64,000 nt of DNA. Origin: Hermatobates lingyangjiaoensis. Lineage: Eukaryota; Arthropoda; Insecta; Hemiptera; Hermatobatidae. Where the stretch lies: the NCBI GenBank assembly GCA_026182355.1, contig JAPFBL010000375.1, positions 204,501-268,500 on the forward strand, written 5' to 3'. The position numbers and the translations under genes were made by a program. Under the pieces are notes generated by a model. It worked only from the letters and a program-made list of their open reading frames with translations, was not told the DNA's origin and did not search any database. Positions 55,265 through 64,000 of the stretch are shown in pieces (position 1 is the stretch's first letter; each line of letters starts with the position of its first letter).

Positions 55265-56341
55265 CACTGGTATCTCGACTTACAAATGTCCTGACATACG
55301 AATATTTCGATATACGATGTAAATTTCATAATAAAATTCATCTCGGTATACGATGATTTGTTTGAGATCCGATGTACGATTAAGAAACCAGTAGAACTAA
55401 AGCAACAAAAAAGTTTGGATTAAATGAAAGTTGAGAAGATAAAGGTGAAAATTAAAAAGAAAAAGTAAATAAATCAAAATTTAAAAAAATTCACTCTCTA
55501 TACAAATTTAGTAAGCCAGAATTCATTTTATGTTAAGTGTAGATTAAAATTTAAGAGAAGAAAAATAAATAAGTTGAGTTACAGAGTGCAAATTAGTGTA
55601 GAGTGTATGTTACTGTACGCTCCTCGTCCCATCGTATCTATCCTGTACCTCCGCACAATCCGCCTCCTCCCACCTTTATCCACCAGTCTCTAGAGTTAGG
55701 AGATATTCAATTTTCTTATTTATTTTTTTTTTTGAAATTTGTTTAATTTAATTATTTTCTATTTATATTTATTTGTAATTGTTATTTATACTGTGTAATT
55801 GCGGCATTTATTAAAGATTTATCGTTGGTTTTTAGGCTATGGTATAGATTAATACAGTGTTTCCCAAAGTGCTTTGATATCGGGGGGCGGTAATGCAAAA
55901 AGGAGCAGGGGTTATATTTCCATAAATTGAAAATGTTCATGCAATATAATTTCTAAATTTAAGTGAAAACATGACATGTAAACTTATAGGAAACAGTTCC
56001 TTAAAATTATTTGTTTTGATGATTCATTTTTATGTTAAAAGTATATTCTCACTTAAGTTTCTTTTATTGTGTATTAATTCTTTTCCATAAATATGCTATG
56101 AAACAATACATCTATTGGATTCTAAATAAATATTCGATTAGTAATTATTTTAATTTAATTATTAAAATTTGCTCATTTGGTTATTTATTCTAGGAATCTG
56201 ATTATTATTCAAGGGTGTTGAGTTATAGGTTTATGGACCCAAGGGGCGGTCACTCGAAAAAGTTTGGGAAACACTGGATTAATGGAATTATAATGTATTA
56301 TTATGGGAAAATTAGTCTCGACATACGAAAATTTCTGTTTA
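55265..56341. mobile_element. Tigger/pogo-like MITE, right end lost
   Basis: The left end CACTGGTATCTCGACTTACA and the inner words CATACGAATATTTCG and ATTATTATGGGAAAATTAG are typical of Tigger-type elements. The right part (GTCTCGACATACGAAAATTTC) stops short of a terminal repeat. A hAT-type MITE is nested inside. Without it the element is about 650 bp and has no transposase. Confidence 0.6.
55855..56276. mobile_element. hAT-type MITE nested in the Tigger-like element
   Basis: The ends are CAGTGTTTCCCAAAGTG and, on the right, GTTTGGGAAACACTG. An 8-bp target duplication, GATTAATA / GATTAATG, flanks it (55847-55854 and 56277-56284, one mismatch). The 8-bp duplication and CAGTG end fit hAT. It is 422 bp and non-coding. 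Confidence 0.85.
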
Positions 56342-56417
56342 TTATAATATAATAATAGTCAATCGATTTCCAGTCTATTCTCTAAAGCCTTCTTTTCATT
56401 TTATGAACATCTATTAT

Positions 56418-56650
56418 TTTAGGGTAAAAAGTTAATGAAATGGTCTCCAAGTATACAAATTTACTCGTATAAACAACGCTTTTCGAACACGTAGTGTTCT
56501 TCCCTCACCCTTAGTTATTGCCTCAGGAAGGACACAACGTGTTCGAAACGCGTTGTTTATACGATTAAATTTTTATATGTGAAGACCATTTCATTAGCTT
56601 TTTACCCTACAATGAGTAAATACCACATAATAAGTGATTACACAACGTTA
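56418..56650. repeat. Hammerhead fold-back, family B, with 13-bp target duplication
   Basis: GAACATCTATTAT lies outside both ends (56405-56417 and 56651-56663). The arms are inverted copies ending in AGGGTAAAAAG and CTTTTTACCCT, and the terminal segment GATTACACAACGTTA is on the right. The right-arm ribozyme reads CCTCAGGAAGGACACAACGT, with the first box changed to CTCAGGA. Confidence 0.85.
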
Positions 56651-56663
56651 GAACATCTATTAT

Positions 56664-57102
56664 AATATTTTTTCCCAGATAGATCTGCTTGGGTGTTCAA
56701 GCAAAAACACATTTATATTATAGCCATAATAATGAGTAACAAGTTAAATCTATGTTTAACAAGATAGTGTTTAGTAGTTAGAGTGGAACACAGAGACACT
56801 TGATAAAACTTTAACAAAGATTGGTCCCGTCAGTCATATCAAATTACAATGCTCTTTTAGAAACAAATCTGCAGTGGTCGACACTCAACTTTACTACAAT
56901 CTTATCAAGGTCATTGACAATTTCATTCCTATCTTTATTTTAATATTACTATGTCATTTTTAAAAAAAAATGAAAACGTTAAATCTTTCAAAAGATACAA
57001 GTTGTGGGCAGGTTATGGATTTTGATTTAGACTTAGATGAAGAATGGCATCATTGACAGTATTTTTCCCTATTAAATTAGAAATAGTCTTGATTTATATT
57101 AT
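56664..57102. other. Unannotated AT-rich stretch
   Basis: Nothing recognised. Confidence 0.5.
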
Positions 57103-57112
57103 ATATATATAT

Positions 57113-57145
<33 letters not shown>

Positions 57146-57170
57146 GTGTGTGTGTGTGTGTGTGTGTGTA
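57103..57170. repeat. Compound (TA)n(TG)n microsatellite
   Basis: TA units followed by about twelve TG units. Confidence 0.95.
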
Positions 57171-57868
57171 TGTTGTATATGTGTGTCCGTTAAATATTAT
57201 TAAGTCTATGAATTGGTACAACTCGTGGCGAGATTTGAAAACGAAATATAAAGATAGTGACATCATATTGAACAACACTCTTATCATTGTAACAAATTAC
57301 AATGCTTTTCTCTATTTCCATTTATTTTTAACAAGTTAAATCATTGAAATAATTTTCACGCATATTCTTAAGTATTTCATATCTACCTACCTTTTGTTAT
57401 CCTCTTTAAAAGAACACAATAAACACTTTGGGTCAATCACTATGACGAGGGTCCATATATCTTCTCGGATTCAGGATTGGGAAAACCTCAGCATCTGTGG
57501 TATAGAAAAGCTCCGCAGATAGATTTATTAATGTCACGAGTTGTTAAACACCGGGAAAGCCCTGAGATACGGTGTAGCTGCCGCACATACAGTGAGGAGA
57601 ATATCCTGGAAGTATCAAGAATACGTCGTCTATCCTACTTTAGGTTCGAAAGAGCAGCGGTCACTAGTCATAATACATATGACTGGATCACACACGCATG
57701 CGTGGTACAAATGGGCTCCCTTATACCGACTAATATGGAATATGCAGTCGGGTGACACACTAAACTCATAATTGCTCAATTCATTCAACCATTGAGGACA
57801 ATTGCCTGGGAATGTCATTTGCAATCCCTCTGTTTTTACTAGAATCGACTCATCTATATGAGAGTTTA
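57171..57868. other. Unannotated stretch with a GC-richer block
   Basis: 57440-57830 is richer in G+C and has two overlapping plus-strand frames (92 and 76 residues). Neither has a motif I recognise. It could be a decayed gene fragment, but I cannot support that. Confidence 0.4.
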
Positions 57869-58076
57869 AATATTTCACATAAACACGTGAAATAACAATC
57901 AATGATCAAACCACAATAAGAAATGTGAAAACATGACTAAGATCTTTCAACCGTAATAAGCGGTTTTCATCAGAGTCAAAAACCCAACAGTTGGGTTTTT
58001 GACTCTGACGAAGACCGCTTGTTACTGTTGAAAGATCTTAGTCTTGTTTTCACATTTCTTATTGTGGTTTGATCAT
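57869..58076. repeat. Hammerhead fold-back, family A, with 10-bp target duplication
   Basis: TGAGAGTTTA lies outside both ends (57859-57868 and 58077-58086). The left arm (57896-57987) and right arm (57988-58076) meet with almost no spacer, inside ACCCAACAGTTGGGT. The terminal hairpin segment is at the left. The right arm has CTGACGA and GAAAGATCTTAGTC intact, with one stem II mismatch (ACTGTT in place of ACGGTT). Confidence 0.9.
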
Positions 58077-58086
58077 TGAGAGTTTA

Positions 58087-59095
58087 CAAATGACCTTCCC
58101 ACAGAAAATAGAGGGGTACTTGAAACCTTAACCGATTTATGAAATATGAAAGTTTATATATTGATAATGATTGTAAAGCCATCGCTGGGCCAGACTGAGT
58201 AAACGCCCTTCCCTGCAGACTCCAGTCACAGAATTCTGGACCAGAATCATAAAAGAATGAAACTATAATGCGTAGTACTAACAGCGAGCTTTCCACTTGT
58301 TAAACCTGGTCTATTCCTCTTCGTCTTTAGTTAACAAATCAATATATTTTATTATTAATAACAATAAAAAATATAATATCCAGCGTAATAACATTAGGCG
58401 TTGTGTTGAAAGTCACTGGGAGCTTTGCCAGTCCTGTGTGGCATATTTCTGAGGATTAGCCATTCCTAAAGGCTATCCTGGTCCTTTAGGATGGAACAGT
58501 CGCTACCTGCACCACCCTCATCTCAGCCCATTACTCTGAATTCCTTTACACACACTGCTCCTCTATTCTCATCCTATAGGAAATATTACTTTACTAATTA
58601 ACTAATTATAGTGTTGTCGTTGTATTTGTATAATATTTAATGACATCAGAAGATAATATTAAAGACTGTTATTCGAGCACTTAAAAATGTTTTTGAAGTA
58701 TTTTAAAACTTAAAGAATCTTTATAAAATCAACAGTTTGAATGCATATGAAACAGATTTAAGAATCAAATAAATTTTATTACTATTTTAGGATAGTAATG
58801 AATAAAAATTAAAAGGTATGAAAGAAAGCATTACATCAGCGTTAGTTTGACTAACCTTTAGCTCATTCCTAGGCAGGGCCGCATCTTCTTTGCTTAATCC
58901 TGCAACAATAAAGAAAAAACCTCTGTTCAAATCATAGTTCACACATTAGTTAATTTCCCAGATGATACAAATTTTCTAATAAAGAGTAAATCATAGATTC
59001 CGTAGAGCCACAATTGAAGAACAGTCATTTACCAGTATTAGTAAAGGAGGCGAACTAAAACAGAAACGAGATCGAAAAAGACAATCTCAACTGTA
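58087..59095. other. Unannotated stretch
   Basis: A GC-richer patch at 58390-58580 has no recognisable content. Confidence 0.5.
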
Positions 59096-59463
59096 TAGGT
59101 TAGGTCAGGGATGCAGTGGCAGTCCCACAAGGGAACACACGTAGGCCGAGCATTGGCCCTTTGTGATACCACACAATCAAGATTGATTCTACAGTGGGAG
59201 TCCTACATTTTTCCTAACTCAAGTGTATTTACAAATAGAGATCTTTAACGAGTACTTGACATCGTACAGGCTCGGAACCGTCGGTTTAACGTCCTTCTCC
59301 GAGGGATGACGTGCTCAGATTTATTCAATTTCCGCATGAATATGAGAGTTGTTTTTTTTTAAATTAAACAAATTTTTAAATAAATCGAGGACCAGGTGGG
59401 GATCGAACCCCGGTCCTATCAGTTCAGAGGTGTTTACGTTAACCACTGAGCTAGCCTGGCTGT
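59096..59463 (-). mobile_element. tRNA-derived SINE, full length, minus strand
   Basis: It has tail, 3' part, body and head in the right order. The B-box complement GGATCGAACCCC lies near 59401 and the A-box complement near 59446 (CACTGAGCTAGCC). A T- and A-rich stretch of about 45 bp (59340-59384) interrupts the sequence between head and body. Confidence 0.85.
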
Positions 59464-59817
59464 TATCTCAACTGTATGAACAAAATAATAAAAAAACCTT
59501 TTCGGAGCATCTATAGCTGCAGAACAACAAAACAAAAAATTCTACAAGAATAATTATTTACAATCTTAGGAGAAATCAGTCACTGTATTTTACTTATGGT
59601 AAATAATATTGAATATAAATATGTTTTATTGATTAAATTCTAACGGCTTAACTTAATTTTATGAAATCTTATAATGAGCAAATGTAGAAAATCACTAAAA
59701 CTATGGTTTTTTTATGATTTCATTGAAAATCCACGAACATTTGCTAATATTTTCTTTTTTTTTATTATAGAATAGCCATTCTTTGGATAAAACGTAAAAA
59801 ACACCCGTAGATTTTAA
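59464..59817. other. Unannotated AT-rich stretch
   Basis: Nothing recognised. Confidence 0.5.
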
Positions 59818-59890
59818 TATAGGTTAGGTTCAACGAGGGAACACACATACGACAAACATTGGCCCTTTATGATACCACACTATGAACAGT
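59818..59890 (-). mobile_element. SINE tail fragment
   Basis: TATAGGTTAGGTTC, then TTGGCCCTTTATGATACCAC: the last 70 bp of the SINE. Confidence 0.6.
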
Positions 59891-60361
59891 CTCATGACAG
59901 AAATAATAGAATGATGGTAGAAATCATTCTATCATTAAACCACAGTAATTCTTCATCATCTACTTTAACTTACTTTTTAGAATAAGTTAGCATTTATTTT
60001 ACTTTTTTAAAAAAAAAATCATCTGCCTCTTGCTTGCTAATCTCTTACCTCTGTAACTGGCAATGTGTTCTTCAATTACTGATAACATGAATATCTCATA
60101 AGTCATTCATATTAAACGATTTGAACATTACTAAGTAGAATTTGTTTATTATATTCATCACAATTATTGAAATGTACAAATGTTCTTAAATATTCAATTT
60201 CTACCAACTTCCTCTTATTCTCTTTTATAAAAATAAATAAATATTTCTAGACCATCCATTTTGTCATTATTTATAACATTATAGATGGACTATTATTGTT
60301 TTTTAATAACATATAAAAATAATATATTATAATAATAAGAAATATTTTATTTCAAGTCGTG
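59891..60361. other. Unannotated AT-rich stretch
   Basis: Nothing recognised. Confidence 0.5.
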
Positions 60362-60746
60362 GAACCAAGGGAGTTTAGAACCCCCAGAGTTGACAAATCA
60401 ACAATGGCCAAAATGTTTATAAAACTAATTTGTTTTAATAATTTCAAAATGTAAACATGGATGGATTTTGTTGTAATTGATAATTTCAGGTAAATAATGT
60501 CTATTTATTAGACTCAAAGAAGTGTTTGGTCTTCTCTCAAGCCAGGAATATAGCAAGAGCTAATTAAACTTACATTGATTCAATAAACTTATATTGAAAG
60601 AAGCTTTACTGCAATATAAGTATGAGTTGCCATTTAAGAAAAAGAAATGACTCCAAAGTCCCTACTGGAGAGTAGGGAAACCCTTATAACCTCTGTGTAA
60701 AGGTCCGTCTCTGTAAACGCTGGGGGTCCCAAAGCACACTCTCCCC
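60362..60746 (+). repeat. Dispersed repeat R2, copy 2
   Basis: Partner of 52344-52728, in the same orientation. It ends about 35 bp before a family A remnant. Confidence 0.85.
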
Positions 60747-60782
60747 CAAGTCGTGTTTATATTATTTTTATATCTTATTATA

Positions 60783-60892
60783 TAATAAGATTTCACAATA
60801 ATTATGTGAAACAACAATCAACGTTCAAATCACGCAAAAAAATAAAGAAAAAGACTAAGATATTTCAACTGTAATTTGTCAGAGTCAAAAAG
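60783..60892 (-). repeat. Diverged family A left arm
   Basis: TAAGATTTCACAATAATTAT, then CAACAATCAA, then AAAGACTAAGATATTTCAAC, then TTTGTCAGAGTCAAAAA. The order is that of a family A left arm. It runs directly into the next array where the right arm should be. Confidence 0.75.
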
Positions 60893-61737
60893 ATTTAACT
60901 CTGATGAAGTGTTGGAATATGACTCTGATGACGTGTTTGGGATTTGACTCTGATGAAGTGTTGGGATTTGACTCTGATGAAGTATTTGTGCTTTGACTCT
61001 GATGAAGTTGTGGGATTTGAATCTGATGAAATGTCGGAATTTGACTCTGATGAAGTGTTTAGGATTTGACTCTGATGAAGTGTTGGAATTTGAATCTAAT
61101 GAAATGTCAGAATTTGACTCTGATGAAGTGTTTGGACTTTGACTTTGATGAAGTGTTGGGATTTGGATCTGATGAAGTGTCGGGATTTGACTCTGATGAA
61201 GTGTTGGGATTTGACTCTGATAAAGTGTTAAGATTTGACTCTGATGAGGTGTTGGGATTTGGATCTGATGAAGTATCGTGATTTGACTCTGATGAAGTGT
61301 TGGGATTTGACTCTGGTAAAGTGTTGTGATTTGACTCTGATGAAGTGTTGTGATTTGACTGTATGAAGTGTTGTGATTTGACTCTGATGAAGTGTTGTGA
61401 TTTGACTCTGATGAAGTGTTGTGATTTGACTGTATGAAGTGTTGTGATTTGACTCTGATAAAGTGTTGTGATTTGACTCTGATGAAGTGTTGGGATTTGA
61501 CTCTGGTAAAGTGTTGTGATTTGACTCTGATGATAGTGTTGTGATTTGACTGTATGAAGTGTTGTGATTTGACTCTGGTAAAGTGTTGTGATTTGACTCT
61601 GATGAAGTGTTGTGATTTGACTGTATGAAGTGTTGTGATTTGACTCTGATGAAGCGTTGGGATTTGACTCTGGTAAAGTGTTAAGATTTGACTCTGATGA
61701 AGTGTTGGGATTTGACTGGTCAAGTGTTGGGATTTGT
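60893..61737. repeat. 24-bp minisatellite made of hammerhead half-cores
   Basis: About 35 copies of a 24-bp unit (GTTGGGATTTGACTCTGATG plus AAGT) lie in tandem, with GTGTTGTGATTTG and CTGTATGAAG variants in the second half. The unit matches the start of the family A right arm (GTTGGGTTTTTGACTCTGAC plus GAAG) at about 21 of 24 positions. Each full unit carries the stem I strand GACT and the box CTGATGA, but no GAAA half. The 312-residue minus-strand frame rich in His, Gln and Ser is a by-product. Confidence 0.9.
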
Positions 61738-61959
61738 TCCCATTTTGTCTGGTGAAAAGATTTATCAAGTTTACTTGTCTTTACATAGATAATCTTTCTT
61801 ATCTTATAGATAGTATTCTTAAGTCTTTATTTTAAGTCCTTCATTTTTGTTCTAAGTATATTTCACTACAATCCTTACATTTCAAATCCATACATTTTAC
61901 TTCTCTCTACCTAATTTTCTAATAGCTAAACTTTTACACCATATAAACTAGGACTATTT

Positions 61960-62215
61960 TTTGGTAATTTAATAAAGTCTTAATTAATTAGTCTCAATAC
62001 ATTCTTAATTAATACTAAGAATTTAATAACTTATAAGTTTTGAAGTCATTTAATAACCTATTAATTAATTAATCTCAATAAATTCTTAATTAATACTAAG
62101 AATTTAATAACTTATAAGTTTTGAAGTCATTTAATGACCTCTTAATTAATTGATCTCAATAAATTCTTAAATAATAATAAGTTTTAATAACTTATAGGTT
62201 TTGAATTTGCTTTTA
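61960..62215. repeat. Tandem repeat, 81-bp unit, three copies
   Basis: TCTCAATAAATTCTTAATTA recurs at 61992, 62073 and 62154, followed each time by TTTAATAACTTATAAGTTTT. The third copy is diverged. Confidence 0.9.
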
Positions 62216-64000
62216 AACAGTGATTTTTATTGGTATGAAAATATTGAAATGATAAAAACAAAATTGTAAAAAATTCCTTTACTTCCTTATGGATTTGAGA
62301 CTGATCAATTTGTACTGTCAATTTCTCTTCACTAATTTATGAGATGTTTAATCCATTGCTTTATATTTATTGTTAGCCATTCCTAATTTTCCATTCTATA
62401 AAAATGGAAATTTTATTCAATAATTTGAATAATTGTTCAAAAAATAATACATAAGACTTGAATGACTGAGAATTTTTGTATAATAAGCACAGATGTGGAT
62501 GTATTCATGTCCTGTCTCTTCCATAAATTTACTGAATTGGCTATGATTAAGCCCACATGCAAGAATACGATGTTCAACTTTAGCACATGACCCTGACCAC
62601 AAATTGGATTATAATGTTCGATAGTTAATGATATCCTGAACAAGTTGAATATAATTGTTATTTCATTTCCTAGATATTTCTTTCAGAAAATAAAGCAAGC
62701 AGTCCTAAGATAAACTATGAATGTTAGAAAAAACGCCACAACAGCCGTGCTGTTATCTTCTGTTTAAAATTGTTTCTTTCAATTTTAAAACCATTAATAA
62801 TTAGTAAGATTAATTAATTATTTCTTTCATAATTAATTTAATTAAAAGCAGCAATGATTTTAATAATTATTTTGTAACTTATTTCCAAAATATAAACAAT
62901 TTAATTTAAAAGTGAATTTAAAACAAATAGGTTTAAACAAGATTATTGAAATTAGTTTAAAACAGGAAAATAGTTTTAAAATAACAGTTTCTCAATGTTT
63001 GCATTTAAACATTAAATAAAGAAAAAGCTATATTCATATTGTTATTGATTAAAATTATTTTACAACTTAATATACAAATTTGTAAACATTAAAACTTCAT
63101 TAAAAACTCAAATCATTAGTGATATTATAATATAAACTTCCTAATATTTCATTCTATCAATATATTTATTAATATTACTATATTTCTTTTTTTATAATAT
63201 TAAAAGATTATATGTATTTAAATTGCATCTATTTTCATTAATATATAGAAAACCAATTAATTATATGATTTTCTAAATAATTAGAAATAATTAAATAGAA
63301 TCATACTACATTATTTCTTATAGTAATAACGTTTTTTACACTAGACTTTAATTGTATATTCATTTAAATGAGTGAGTTTTAAAAGTTTCTGTAGTATTAA
63401 TTAAATCAAAATAATTCTTATCCTAATTAGTAAAGGTGACTTTTATTGTTTTTTTCATATTACTATAGTGTAGTGTTTGTCACCTTTTAATAGTTATAAT
63501 TTAGAACAAGATAGTAAAAAATATATAATAACTAGCTGATCTAGCCGGCTTTACCAGGGAAACAATTTCATTCCAAGTCTAATAATAAATTACATGAAAT
63601 GAAAACAATTTATATTTTCTATAGTTCCGTTATACTTAACTTTTTTTGAGATAAACGAAATTATTACAGAATTAAAATTATAGACTACGCAAAAAAGATA
63701 TAATCTAACACTGATTATGAATTGCACACATTGTCTAGTACAATTGGTAGTTGATAGATTACATTAAACAAATAGTAAAAAGAATATTTTTTGCCGAACA
63801 ATATATCAAGAAATTTTGAAAAAAGTCTTAGCTCATTAAATGTGATATGTCTTATCTGTTAAATATAATGACACGAATTTTAAACCCCCAAATCGTTTCA
63901 ATTAGGAGCCAGTTAGTTGAAGAGGCTAAACCATATCACATTACATTTCATTCAATCATTTCAATTTGAAGACTTCACACAGTTTTAAATGTTTAATTAA
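62216..64000. other. Unannotated AT-rich stretch
   Basis: The word AACTAGCTGATCTAGCCGGC at about 63531 is of a type often found at ends of small invertebrate transposons, but no element can be outlined. No genes. Confidence 0.5.

Noticed and set aside
57477..57771. Possible decayed host gene in a GC-richer block
   Set aside because: Two overlapping frames exist, but neither contains a motif I know. Composition alone is not enough.
60830..61768. 312-codon minus-strand frame rich in His, Gln, Ser and Asn
   Set aside because: It is the complement of the 24-bp minisatellite. Sequence changes follow the DNA repeat, not a protein pattern.

Overview
This is AT-rich eukaryotic DNA, by eye roughly 70% A+T, with no recognisable host gene. 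No open frame looks like a conserved cellular protein, and I see no tRNA, rRNA or CRISPR array. The window is a graveyard of mobile elements and simple repeats, as expected of intergenic or deep intronic DNA. The mix is Penelope-like elements, mariner/Tc1 elements, a Jockey-like LINE end, and a tRNA-derived SINE whose tail is (AACCT)n, the complement of the arthropod telomere repeat TTAGG. That suggests an invertebrate and probably an arthropod. The species cannot be fixed from the sequence.

The dominant theme is dozens of fold-back (inverted-repeat) insertions of about 100-400 bp, many beside or inside (TA)n tracts. Their arms carry hammerhead ribozyme cores: a CTGANGA box, a hairpin, GAAA, a short palindrome and a closing stem I. 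At least eight sequence families can be told apart by stem II and the stem III palindrome (AGATCT, ACGCGT, ACGT, ATAT, AATT, ACATGT, AGCT). Five remnants of Penelope-type coding sequence, with GIY-YIG endonuclease tails, lie at 13.1-13.7, 32.9, 35.3, 39.5 and 54.6 kb. In the last four a hammerhead or decayed hammerhead lies on the same strand shortly after the stop codon. The fold-backs are therefore best read as non-autonomous Penelope-derived units. Several have 10-14 bp target-site duplications.

Layout. 0-7 kb: SINE copies and hammerhead fold-backs. 7-9.3 kb: a LINE 3' end and a 939-bp fold-back mariner. 10.3-12.6 kb: a 23-bp minisatellite and a 2-kb TA-flanked DNA transposon. 13-14 kb: a Penelope RT-endonuclease remnant beside a hammerhead palindrome. 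15-20 kb: SINEs, a deleted mariner (17.4-17.9 kb) and a 32-bp minisatellite. 21-26 kb: many fold-backs and microsatellites. 27-33 kb: several TIR elements and Penelope family D. 33-41 kb: the densest block of nested palindromes and Penelope remnants. 41-48 kb: a Jockey-like LINE fragment and more fold-backs. 50-53 kb: three minisatellites. 54-58 kb: a Penelope remnant, a Tigger-like MITE with a nested hAT MITE, and two fold-backs with clear duplications. 60.8-61.7 kb: a 24-bp minisatellite that appears to have grown out of a hammerhead arm. The remainder is AT-rich DNA in which I see nothing.
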